A stretch of 39,128 nt of DNA from NCBI RefSeq assembly GCF_900129445.1, contig NZ_FQVT01000021.1, positions 1-39,128 of the forward strand, written 5' to 3'. Positions 1 through 7,361 of the stretch are shown here, piece after piece (positions within the stretch are counted from its first letter, which is position 1; every line of letters begins with the position of its first letter). The stretch is from Salegentibacter echinorum. GTDB lineage: Bacteria > Bacteroidota > Bacteroidia > Flavobacteriales > Flavobacteriaceae. A program made the position numbers and the translations under genes. Under the pieces are notes generated by a model. That model ran no database searches. It was given only the letters and a program-made list of their open reading frames with translations, and was not told the DNA's origin.

Positions 1-171
1 AGAACAGAATAAAGAAAAAATGAGTACCATCAATGTTATCAGAAATAAGTTGTTGGCACGGATTTTCGCCGTTGTAAAACGCGGTACACCTTATGTTGAT
101 ACAATGAGATATGCAGCCTGAAATCATGAAAATTTAACAAAAAAGACTTGTTATAACCATAGAATACGGGA
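1..171 (+). mobile_element. 3' end of an IS110-family insertion sequence, left copy
   Basis: The first 171 bases match the reverse complement of the last 171 bases of the window with two differences (positions 96 and 100). The match stops sharply after position 171, which marks the probable right end of the element. It holds the last 40 codons of a transposase and about 50 non-coding bases. The element runs out of the window to the left. No terminal inverted repeat is seen, as expected for IS110. Confidence 0.85.
2..121 (+). pseudogene. IS110-family transposase, C-terminal fragment (cut by window edge)
   Basis: Thirty-nine residues and a TGA stop are visible in frame from the window edge. 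The segment RNKLLARIFAVVKRGTPYV is the typical ending of IS110-type (DEDD/serine, bridge-RNA guided) transposases of Bacteroidota. The catalytic domains lie outside the window, so it cannot be judged whether the gene is intact. It is listed as a partial gene rather than a proven pseudogene. The fragment is identical to the right-edge copy except for one Val/Ala difference near its end. Confidence 0.75.
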
Positions 172-330
172 GAGGAATCTCTTGTATGTAGTGAAGATTC
201 TTCGTTCCGCAAGCTCCGCTCTGAATGACAACCGTATTGTCATTCCAACGCACTGTCATTCCGACGAAAGGAGGAATCCCATTGATGCGTTAAAGATTCT
301 TCGTTCCGCGCGCTCCACTCTGAATGACAG
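172..330. repeat. Dispersed palindromic repeat cluster A (family 1), beside the IS
   Basis: Two units are seen: 172-230, cut on its left by the IS, and 255-330. Each full unit begins with GTCATTCCGACGAA, has GGAGGAATC, then AGATTCTTCGTTCCGC and ends with CTCTGAATGACA; the ends are complementary, so the unit folds into a long imperfect hairpin. Reading frames through it give CHSExSxE-type peptides that are common spurious annotations in Flavobacteriia. Confidence 0.8.
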
Positions 331-451
331 GACAATCGAAATATCAGCATTAGACTAAGACAAAAAACACTTTGAATACGATAAAAACCTTCTAAACTCA
401 AACCAACCATACAAAAGCAATTTATATTACATTTGCCCAAAGCCCCGACTT
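331..451. other. Gap before the first glycosyltransferase gene
   Basis: Together with the repeats this completes a stretch of about 330 bases without a gene (122-451). It contains a TAnnTTTG-type -7 box at 428-435 but no convincing -33 box and no gene. Confidence 0.5.
428..435 (+). promoter_or_regulatory. Bacteroidota -7 box (TACATTTG) for the 452 gene
   Basis: TACATTTG fits TAnnTTTG exactly and lies 16 bases before the TTG start at 452, which would give a very short 5' leader. No TTG/TTTG is found at the usual distance upstream, so the promoter is only half supported. Confidence 0.4.
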
Positions 452-2005
452 TTGAAAATTTTAATTCATAAAAATTCAGAAATTCCTATCAAAGTGCTTT
501 CTAGCAATGCTGAAAAAGTGGAATTGGAGCAAAAGACCTGCACAGAAGCTTTTTGGGAGCTGGCAGAAAAGTATCCAAATGAGATTATTGGCTGGTGTGA
601 GCTTAATTTTGAGCCGAAAATCACCTTGGAGCAATGGCAAAATATATTTCACCGGGATTTAATTATGGCTTCTTACGCGGTAAAAACCACATTTTTATCG
701 GAAAGTATTGGCTTTGTAGATCAGTTGCCTTTTGTTAACGTAAACCGGAAAGTAAAATTTGCTACCTGGCAAATGAGTGCCGATATTGGCGGAATTACCG
801 GAAAAACCCTGCTTCAATTTAAGAAACGCTTCGGCCACCTCAAGGATTTTGAAACCTTGACCAATTCGGTTGCAAAATTAGGACAGCAAAACGGTTTGTT
901 TTGCTATTCGGCTCCCAGCTTAATTAAAAACGTCGGGAAAATTGACAAACCAACTGAAGTAAAAAGCAATGCTTCCACGGCAAGGCTCTTTAAATTTGTT
1001 GCTGCACATTACAAAAAGCAACGTTTGTTCCTGCTTTTTTTCTGCTTTTTATATTTTAAAAAATCATTCCCAATTATAGCTTTATTAAGAGCGTTTTTTC
1101 AAAAAAGCCATTTTAAAGCTTCGATAGATTTGGTAAAGGTTGAGGCGAACCTGGCGAAACCAAAAACAGGAACTGAAACCATAGATGTGATAATCCCTAC
1201 GCTTGACCGTAGGGATTACCTATTGCAAGTGTTCGAAGATTTAGAAAATCAGACCCACCGGCCTAAAAAAGTGATTGTAATTGAGCAAAATCCGGAAAAA
1301 AATTCTTCTTCTGAATTACCGGAATTGCAAAATAAATCCTGGCCTTTTGAGGTGGTACATCACTTTATTCATAAAACAGGGGCCTGTAACGCACGCAATT
1401 TGGCTTTGGATGAAGTGAATGCTGATTGGGTGTTTTTTGCAGATGATGATAATAAAATGGAAAATGACATTTTAGAACGATCATTAGACGAACTTAAAAA
1501 ATATCAATTAGATATGCTAAGTCTGAATTATCTTCAAGAAGGCGAAAAATTAGTGTTCGGTAAACTAAAGCAATGGGGCACATTTGGAGCCGGAAATAGT
1601 ATAGTTCGTGGAAAATTTGCATCAAAAATACGGTTCGATACTGCTTTTGAAAACGGTTATGGCGAAGATAAAGATTATGGAATGCAGTTGCGCCTGGTGG
1701 GCTGTGATATTATTTATCATCCCGGTTTGGAAATCCTGCATTTAAAAGCACCACGCGGCGGATTTAGGCAAACAGCTTTACCGGCCTGGGAAAATGATCA
1801 GCCAAAACCAGCCCCAACTCTAATGTTGTATGCACAAAAATATTACACCACAGAACAGTTTTTAGGCTTTAAAACCGAACTATTTTTACGGTATTACTTC
1901 AAACAGGATATTAAAAATCCGTTTAAATATTTAAAATCGATGAAAAAGAGGTGGAGATCGAGTGAGGCCTGGGCAAGGAAACTTAGAAACGGAGTGAATT
2001 TTTAA
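452..2005 (+). CDS. Two-part family-2 glycosyltransferase
   Basis: A 517-residue protein. Residues about 244-480 form a GT-A fold family-2 glycosyltransferase: it opens with IDVIIPTLDRRDYL, has ADDDN (D331-D333) as the metal and nucleotide-sugar site, and a later FENGYGEDKDYGMQLR segment of acceptor/base type. The first ~235 residues resemble a degenerate glycosyltransferase half without a DxD motif; I do not recognise a separate function. No membrane span is obvious apart from a hydrophobic patch near residues 192-212. The start is a TTG; no ATG occurs in frame until residue 73, and the peptide MKILIHKN after TTG looks like a natural N-terminus. It probably adds a sugar to a surface polysaccharide, judging from its neighbours; the substrate cannot be told from sequence. 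Confidence 0.8.
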   Translation: MKILIHKNSEIPIKVLSSNAEKVELEQKTCTEAFWELAEKYPNEIIGWCELNFEPKITLEQWQNIFHRDLIMASYAVKTTFLSESIGFVDQLPFVNVNRKVKFATWQMSADIGGITGKTLLQFKKRFGHLKDFETLTNSVAKLGQQNGLFCYSAPSLIKNVGKIDKPTEVKSNASTARLFKFVAAHYKKQRLFLLFFCFLYFKKSFPIIALLRAFFQKSHFKASIDLVKVEANLAKPKTGTETIDVIIPTLDRRDYLLQVFEDLENQTHRPKKVIVIEQNPEKNSSSELPELQNKSWPFEVVHHFIHKTGACNARNLALDEVNADWVFFADDDNKMENDILERSLDELKKYQLDMLSLNYLQEGEKLVFGKLKQWGTFGAGNSIVRGKFASKIRFDTAFENGYGEDKDYGMQLRLVGCDIIYHPGLEILHLKAPRGGFRQTALPAWENDQPKPAPTLMLYAQKYYTTEQFLGFKTELFLRYYFKQDIKNPFKYLKSMKKRWRSSEAWARKLRNGVNF

Positions 2006-2051
2006 TAGTTTAATCAAGCTATTCCTGTTATAAGTTGTCATTCCAACACAC

Positions 2052-2270
2052 TGTCATTTCGACGAAAGAGGAATCTCTGTTGGGTGTGTGGGATTCTTCG
2101 CTCTGCTCTGAATGACAGCAGAATGTCATTCCGTCCCGGGCATTCAGGAGAGGAATCTCATTGGTGCAGTTCAGATTCTTCGTTCCGCAGGCTCCACTCA
2201 GAATGACAACCGTATTGTCATTCCGACGAAGGAGGAATCTCATTTTAGATGGTGAAGATACTTCAATTCG
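2052..2270. repeat. Dispersed palindromic repeat cluster B (family 1)
   Basis: Three units in a row: 2052-2117, 2124-2208 and a decayed one at 2215-2270. They share GTCATTCCG, GAGGAATCTC, AGATTCTTCGTTCCGC and GAATGACA with cluster A. The middle unit carries GTCCCGGGCATTCAGGAGAG, which is the uninterrupted form of the sequence that flanks both IS copies. Confidence 0.8.
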
Positions 2271-2356
2271 GATAATGTAGTGCCATCCAACTACAGCCAG
2301 TCCTGTGTAAATATAGTCCGATTTATTTAGTCTCCTAAACTTCCCGATCAAAACCC

Positions 2357-2364
2357 TATCTTTG
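2357..2364 (+). promoter_or_regulatory. Bacteroidota -7 box (TATCTTTG) for the 2371 gene
   Basis: An exact TAnnTTTG that ends only six bases before the ATG at 2371. If used, transcription would begin at or next to the start codon. It also shows that the in-frame TTG at 2362 is part of the promoter and not the start. No clear -33 box is seen. Confidence 0.5.
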
Positions 2365-2370
2365 TTTCCG

Positions 2371-3360
2371 ATGAAATTCAGCTTAATTATTTGCACCTAT
2401 CAAAGACCGCAAGCCTTACTAAAGTTGTTAAATTCTGTTTTACAGCAGTATCTTTATCCCGATGAGGTATTGATTATTGACGGCTCTAAAGATGATTTGA
2501 CCAAAAATGCGGTCGAAAAATTTAGCCTCAGAAATGGCAAATATTTTAAGGTGTCGGAAAGCGAACGCGGACTTACAAAACAACGTAATTCTGGAATAGC
2601 TAAATCGGCGAAAGATATAGATATTATTTGCTTTTTGGATGATGATACGGTTTTAGAGCCGAATTATTTTGAAAACCTGATAGCTACTTATAAAGATTTT
2701 CCGAATGCCGTTGGGGTGGGTGGTTATATTAAAAATGAAGTGGAATGGCGAAGAAGCAAAGAACCCGTTAAGTTTGATGAATTCAAAATGGATGGCTGGG
2801 TACGAAAATTGGGTTCCAGGAATTTATTGCGAAAAAGATTAAACCTCTTAAGTGACCAACCGCCGGGAATAATGCCGGGCTTTTCCCACGGACTCTCCAT
2901 TAATTTTTTACCGCCTTCCGGAAAAACCTATCCGGTTGAATTTTTTATGGGGGGAGTGGCTTCTTATAAAAGAGAACTTTTAGAGCAGCTAAGTTTCTCA
3001 AATTATTTTGAAGGCTACGGACTTTATGAAGACATGGATTTTTGCTTGCGGGCTTCCAGAAAAGGGCAATTATATGTGAATACTGCAGCACAATTAAAGC
3101 ACGAACACGATGAGTCTGGGCGTCCCAATCGGTTTAAATATGGTAAAATGGTTTTAAGAAACGGCTGGTATGTTTGGCGAATAAAATACCCTAAGCCTTC
3201 TTTTAAAAATCGGTTGAAATGGCATGGTACCGCATTTTTGCTAACTTTAGTGCGGCTGGGAAACAGCCTGAATTCTGCAGAAAGAGAGCAGGCTTTTAGC
3301 GAAACTCTGGGCAGGATTGCAGGTTGGTGGAGTCTAATATTGAACAAACCAAAAATTTAA
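2371..3360 (+). CDS. Family-2 glycosyltransferase
   Basis: A 329-residue GT-A glycosyltransferase. It starts MKFSLIICTYQRP, the classic family-2 nucleotide-binding strand, has GSKDD, then FLDDDT (D90-D92) as the DxD metal site, and a C-terminal EDMDFCLRASRKG that matches the ED(Y/F)xR acceptor motif. ATG at 2371 is chosen over TTG at 2362 because the latter overlaps the -7 box. A C-terminal amphipathic stretch (LKWHGTAFLLTLVRLGN) may sit at the membrane. The gene stands alone between repeat cluster B and a 187-base gap, so it probably has its own promoter. It likely works with the surrounding transferases on a surface polysaccharide; the sugar is unknown. Confidence 0.85.
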   Translation: MKFSLIICTYQRPQALLKLLNSVLQQYLYPDEVLIIDGSKDDLTKNAVEKFSLRNGKYFKVSESERGLTKQRNSGIAKSAKDIDIICFLDDDTVLEPNYFENLIATYKDFPNAVGVGGYIKNEVEWRRSKEPVKFDEFKMDGWVRKLGSRNLLRKRLNLLSDQPPGIMPGFSHGLSINFLPPSGKTYPVEFFMGGVASYKRELLEQLSFSNYFEGYGLYEDMDFCLRASRKGQLYVNTAAQLKHEHDESGRPNRFKYGKMVLRNGWYVWRIKYPKPSFKNRLKWHGTAFLLTLVRLGNSLNSAEREQAFSETLGRIAGWWSLILNKPKI

Positions 3361-3453
3361 TAAAACCATCGTAAAATCATTCATAACCTTTGAAATTAAT
3401 TATAACCAATAGCCTTTAAGCAAAATCACAACCAAAATTTTTATAAAATGAAA

Positions 3454-3535
3454 CCAGCATGATGCTGGACGCAAATAAATAGTAATCACAGGGAGATAAT
3501 TATACGCCTGTGATTAATGCCCAAATTGGGATTAA
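3454..3535 (+). promoter_or_regulatory. Three consecutive hairpins before the double glycosyltransferase
   Basis: Hairpin 1 at 3454-3468 (CCAGCA, 3-base loop, TGCTGG). Hairpin 2 at 3484-3515 (AATCACAGG with CCTGTGATT, 9 bp, 14-base loop). Hairpin 3 at 3514-3535 (TTAAT/ATTAA and CCC/GGG). None is followed by a T run, so they are not ordinary terminators; hairpins 2 and 3 share two bases and may compete. Confidence 0.45.
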
Positions 3536-3547
3536 TAATATGAGAAG

Positions 3548-6004
3548 ATGAAAATCGCGGTAATCACCCATACCCTGCATAGCCGGCAGCAGCATAAATT
3601 GTATGCTTATGCGCCCTATGTTCGGGAAATGAATTACTGGTTTTCAGGATTTGAAGAGGTGCGTGTTGTGGCACCGGTAATTCCCAAAGCTAAAAACAAC
3701 CTGCCATTAGAGTATAAAAAATCTGGAATCCAGTTAGAAGAAGTACCGGCCTTTTCCTTGCTTTCGTTTTCAAACATTCTAAGAACATTCTTTTTATTGC
3801 CATTTATATTTTATAAGGTGTTTCGGGCGATGCAATGGGGAGATCATGTGCATTTGCGGTGTCCCGGGAATATGGGTTTAATTGGTTGTCTTGTTCAGGT
3901 TTTTTTTCCGAAGAAACCTAAAACCGTAAAATATGCCGGAAATTGGGATCCGGAAGCACAACAACCTTTTACATACAAACTTCAAAAGAAAATTTTAAGC
4001 AATACTTTTTTAAGTCGGAATATTAGAGTGTTGGTTTATGGAGAATGGCCGGGGCAATCTAAAAATATACTGCCTTTTTTTACAGCCAGCTTTTCGGAAG
4101 CTGAAAAACCGGTTGTTGAAAAAGAATTTAATAAACCTTTTAAATTTCTTTTTGTGGGCAGCCTGGTGGCGGGGAAAAGACCAAAACTGGCCATTCAATT
4201 AATAGAAAAATTAATAACAAAAAAGGTTCTGGTAAAATTAGAAATATACGGCGACGGTGTTTTACGAAAAGAACTGGAAGAATATGTAGTATCTAAAAAC
4301 CTGGAGCCATTCGTTATTTTCTTCGGAAATAAGAAATTGGAAACAGTAAAAGAAGCCTATAAAAAAGCCCATTTTCTAATACTGGCTTCCAAAAGCGAAG
4401 GTTGGCCAAAAGCCGTGGCTGAAGCCATGTTTTTTGGATGTATTCCTATCGTCACGTCCGTAAGTTGTGTGCCGTGGATGTTAGGAGCCCCTTCAGTCTC
4501 CAAAGAGGAAACCAATATAGTTACTCTTGCAGAGAGAGGAATCATTATCGGTTCAAAGTTTAAGGTTCAAGGTTCAAGGTTCAAAGTTCAAAGTTCCGGG
4601 TTTGAGGGGGCAAAATTGTTGGATCAACTTGTTCAGGATGTTGAGGCTTTAACAATAGATGCAGAAAGGAAGAAAGAAATGTCTAAAGCCGCGCAGCAAT
4701 GGAGTCAGCAATATACACTGGAGAGGTTTGAAAAAGGGATTAGGGAAATCTTGGGAAAACAACCCCAAAATCCAAACCAAACGGCAAACACCAAACGGCC
4801 TACTGAAAATCAACAACCGTTAACAGGCAAGAGATTGCCACGCTCCTTCGTCGCTCGCAATGACACGACCCATAATCCACAACCCACAAGTGAGAACAGA
4901 CATCCGATTACCCGAAACCCCAAACAGTTACGCGTACTACAATTAATAGACAGCCTGCGCCCGGGCGGAGCTGAGCGTTTAACGGTAGACCTTGCCAATG
5001 GCCTGGCTGGAAAAGTAGGATTTTCGGCGGTTTGTGCCAGTAGGATAGAGGGTGGTTTTAAAAAAGATTTAAAAAAGGAAGTCGGCTATATTTTTCTCAA
5101 TAAGAAATCCAGTGTTGATATGGGTGCTATTTTTCGATTAAAAAAATACATCAAAACTAACAAAATAGAACTGCTGCACGCGCACGGTACTTCAGTTTTT
5201 ATGGGATGTATCCAAAAAATACTTAATCCAAAACTAAAGTTGATTTGGCATGATCATTATGGAAACCGGATTGACAATGAAAATTTCACAGCATTTTTAT
5301 TAAAAATCTGTTCCTTGTTTTTTGACGGGATAATATGTGTGAATAAGGAATTGTTGAGTTGGAGTAAGGAGCAATTATTTTCAAAGAAACTTCGGTATAT
5401 TCCTAATTTTGTGTCTGCAAAATATCATTGTAAAAGATCCAACCTTAATGTAAATCAAAAAATTACTATTGTTCAGCTGGCGAACCTCAAAACCCCTAAA
5501 AATCACTTAGTTTCTTTAAAGGCTTTTAAAATTATTGTAGGGAGAACACCTGATTGTCAGTTAGTTTTGGTTGGAAAGGGCTACAATGATGTTTATTCCG
5601 AAGAAATAAAACGATATATTCAACGAGAAAATTTACAGGATAAAGTATTTTTAAAAGGTCAACAAACTGAATTAAAATCATATCTTAAAGACGCTCATAT
5701 AGGAATATTATCATCAGATTCAGAGGGGTTGCCAATAAGTCTTTTGGAGTACGGCCTGGCGGGGCTTCCGGTGGTATGCACAAATGTTGGGGATTGTGAA
5801 AAAGTAGTTGGAGAATTCGGAAAATTAGTGCCAAAAAATGACCCTAAAGCCCTGGCGGCAGCGATCCTTTCATATTTGGATAACCCCGAGATGATGAAGA
5901 CCGATGCTGAAAAATTTCAGCAACAAGTCATCGATAATTATTCAGAAGAAGTTGTACTTTCAAAATTCTTAGACTTTTATAATGAAATTTCGCTGAATGC
6001 ATAA
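3548..6004 (+). CDS. Fused double family-4 glycosyltransferase
   Basis: An 818-residue protein, about twice the usual family length. Residues 1-405 are one GT-B glycosyltransferase (FKFLFVGSLVAGKRPKLA near 198-215; E284-x7-E292 in SEGWPKAVAEAMFFG). Residues 459-818 are a second one, opening LRVLQLIDSLRPGGAERL, the normal N-terminus of an independent enzyme, with E726-x7-E734 in SEGLPISLLEYG. Between them lies a Gln/Pro/Asn/Thr-rich linker (406-458) whose DNA includes a dispersed repeat (4832-4865). Another repeat is translated inside domain 1 at residues 335-351. There is no in-frame start codon at the head of domain 2 (the codon before LRV is not ATG, GTG or TTG), so it can only be made as a fusion. 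Both E-x7-E motifs are intact, so both halves could be active. It overlaps the next gene by 8 bases. Confidence 0.85.
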   Translation: MKIAVITHTLHSRQQHKLYAYAPYVREMNYWFSGFEEVRVVAPVIPKAKNNLPLEYKKSGIQLEEVPAFSLLSFSNILRTFFLLPFIFYKVFRAMQWGDHVHLRCPGNMGLIGCLVQVFFPKKPKTVKYAGNWDPEAQQPFTYKLQKKILSNTFLSRNIRVLVYGEWPGQSKNILPFFTASFSEAEKPVVEKEFNKPFKFLFVGSLVAGKRPKLAIQLIEKLITKKVLVKLEIYGDGVLRKELEEYVVSKNLEPFVIFFGNKKLETVKEAYKKAHFLILASKSEGWPKAVAEAMFFGCIPIVTSVSCVPWMLGAPSVSKEETNIVTLAERGIIIGSKFKVQGSRFKVQSSGFEGAKLLDQLVQDVEALTIDAERKKEMSKAAQQWSQQYTLERFEKGIREILGKQPQNPNQTANTKRPTENQQPLTGKRLPRSFVARNDTTHNPQPTSENRHPITRNPKQLRVLQLIDSLRPGGAERLTVDLANGLAGKVGFSAVCASRIEGGFKKDLKKEVGYIFLNKKSSVDMGAIFRLKKYIKTNKIELLHAHGTSVFMGCIQKILNPKLKLIWHDHYGNRIDNENFTAFLLKICSLFFDGIICVNKELLSWSKEQLFSKKLRYIPNFVSAKYHCKRSNLNVNQKITIVQLANLKTPKNHLVSLKAFKIIVGRTPDCQLVLVGKGYNDVYSEEIKRYIQRENLQDKVFLKGQQTELKSYLKDAHIGILSSDSEGLPISLLEYGLAGLPVVCTNVGDCEKVVGEFGKLVPKNDPKALAAAILSYLDNPEMMKTDAEKFQQQVIDNYSEEVVLSKFLDFYNEISLNA
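4551..4597 (+). repeat. Short-word repeat (GGTTCAA units) inside a coding region
   Basis: Tandem near-copies of AAGGTTCAAGGTTCAA and AAAGTTCAAAGTTC are translated as FKVQGSRFKVQSS in the C-terminal part of the first glycosyltransferase domain. The inverted version lies at 9623-9651. Confidence 0.7.
4832..4865 (+). repeat. Dispersed repeat family 2, inside a coding region
   Basis: Core GCCACGCTCCTTCGTCGCTC with AGATT before and GCAATGACA after. It matches, in reverse orientation, 9382-9409 (one mismatch over 28 bases) and less closely 9535-9566. Here it is translated in frame as the linker segment RLPRSFVARND. Confidence 0.8.
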
Positions 6005-7361
6005 ATCGGGTAGCGGGCATATTAATCAATATTTTAAACTTTTGTTAATCCATATTGGGTTAGCTTTTGCCGTATATCTGTACAGGCCAATTTCACCATT
6101 CCTGTTGCTGGGCAGCCTTACCTATTTTCTGTTTATTACCATAAATAATGAGAACAGGAATAACGAAGCCTTGATGGCTGCCGCCTATATGGCCGGGGCC
6201 GAGGTGTTTTTTAGAATGACCGACGGGATGACATTCTACGAAACCGGGAAATATAGTGTGATCTTATTTCTGCTCATTGGGATGTTTTTTAAAGGCACTT
6301 CTTCGAGAACAGCGCCTTTTTGGATCTATCTTCTCATTTTGGTCCCAGGGATTTTGGTTGCTTCTTTCACGTTAAGTTATGATATAGAATTTAGAAAAGC
6401 CATAGCTTTTAACCTAAGCGGTCCCGTTTGTTTGGGAATTTCGGCCCTGTATTGCTATTATAAAAAGATAAAAAATGAAGATTTTCAAAAGGTCTTGCTT
6501 ATGTTGTTAATGCCCTTGCTTACCGCGATGTTCTACCTGTTTCTGTACACGCCAAGTTTAAGGGATTCTTTAATAAATGTAGCAGCAAATTATGCAGCTA
6601 CCGGTGGCTATGGTCCCAATCAAATCGCTACTATTTTTGGCATGGGAGCCTTTATTTTGTGCACACGTTTATTCACTGTAAAACATTTTGTCACCAATTT
6701 AGTAGATATAGTATTGCTGGGAATGATGGGCTATCGCGCGGTGGTCACTTTTTCCCGGGGCGGGGTTTTCACGGGGCTTATATGTGTAGCGGCTTTTCTG
6801 CTTTTCTTTTATTATAAACAGGGTAGGAGGGAACGAACCAAAATTAATTTTAAGATGGTCGTGCTGGGAATTTCCATCGTTCTTATTTGGATGTTTTCCA
6901 GTATTCAAACTTCGGGGTTAATTCTAAATCGCTATACTAATCGTGATGCTGCAGGAAGGTTAAAGGACGATATCACAACCGGTAGAAGTGAGTTGATAAG
7001 TAATGAATTGCTCGCCTTTTATAATCATCCTGTTATTGGAATAGGCGTGGGAAAGGGGAAAGAATATCGGGAAGAAAAGCTGGGGGAAGTCGCGGCGACT
7101 CATAATGAAGTGACACGTTTACTTTCCGAACACGGACTTTTAGGACTTCTCGCAATTATAATCCTTATAGTAGTACCGCTAATTTTCTGGACAAAGTTTA
7201 AGAACAATTATTATTTTTTGGCGTTCTTAGCATTTTGGTTTTTAACCATAAATCACTCGGCTATGCGAATAGCCCTGCCGGGTTTCATATATGGTCTGGC
7301 CTTATTATATATAGTAGATGACAAAAAGTATCCTGTACATAGGAAACGACTTACAGATTAA
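5997..7361 (+). CDS. O-antigen polymerase/ligase-like (Wzy_C type) membrane protein
   Basis: A 454-residue protein with about ten to twelve hydrophobic segments spread over its length and a large extracytoplasmic loop around residues 300-375. The loop and following segment carry TTGRSELISNELLAFYNHP, GIGVGKG and AATHNEVTRLLSEHGLLG, the pattern typical of the Wzy/WaaL O-antigen polymerase-ligase family (PF04932). Such proteins join lipid-linked polysaccharide repeats or pass them to an acceptor at the periplasmic face. ATG 5997 overlaps the preceding stop by 8 bases and the gene overlaps the next by 44, so the block is one transcription unit. Whether it is a polymerase or a ligase cannot be decided from sequence. 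Confidence 0.8.
   Translation: MHKSGSGHINQYFKLLLIHIGLAFAVYLYRPISPFLLLGSLTYFLFITINNENRNNEALMAAAYMAGAEVFFRMTDGMTFYETGKYSVILFLLIGMFFKGTSSRTAPFWIYLLILVPGILVASFTLSYDIEFRKAIAFNLSGPVCLGISALYCYYKKIKNEDFQKVLLMLLMPLLTAMFYLFLYTPSLRDSLINVAANYAATGGYGPNQIATIFGMGAFILCTRLFTVKHFVTNLVDIVLLGMMGYRAVVTFSRGGVFTGLICVAAFLLFFYYKQGRRERTKINFKMVVLGISIVLIWMFSSIQTSGLILNRYTNRDAAGRLKDDITTGRSELISNELLAFYNHPVIGIGVGKGKEYREEKLGEVAATHNEVTRLLSEHGLLGLLAIIILIVVPLIFWTKFKNNYYFLAFLAFWFLTINHSAMRIALPGFIYGLALLYIVDDKKYPVHRKRLTD

Larger units (their letters stand above)
2006..2370. other. Gap of 365 bases filled by repeats
   Basis: Most of it is repeat cluster B (2052-2270). The rest is short AT-rich sequence ending in the -7 box for the next gene. 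A minus-strand reading frame here is only translated repeat. Confidence 0.7.

Noticed and set aside
172-330. Repeat cluster as a CRISPR array
   Set aside because: Units differ in length, are palindromic and diverged, and have no regular spacers or cas genes nearby.
240-440. Minus-strand reading frame of 66 codons
   Set aside because: It translates the palindromic repeat (CHSE-type peptide), and has no own promoter or homology that I recognise.
2362-2370. TTG at 2362 as start of the family-2 transferase
   Set aside because: The TTG is part of the TATCTTTG -7 box; ATG 2371 gives the typical family N-terminus.
2028-2396. Minus-strand reading frame of 122 codons
   Set aside because: Most of it is translated repeat cluster B, and it overlaps the start of a well-supported gene.
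4810-4998. Minus-strand frame in the linker region
   Set aside because: Shadow of the repeat inside the fused glycosyltransferase gene.
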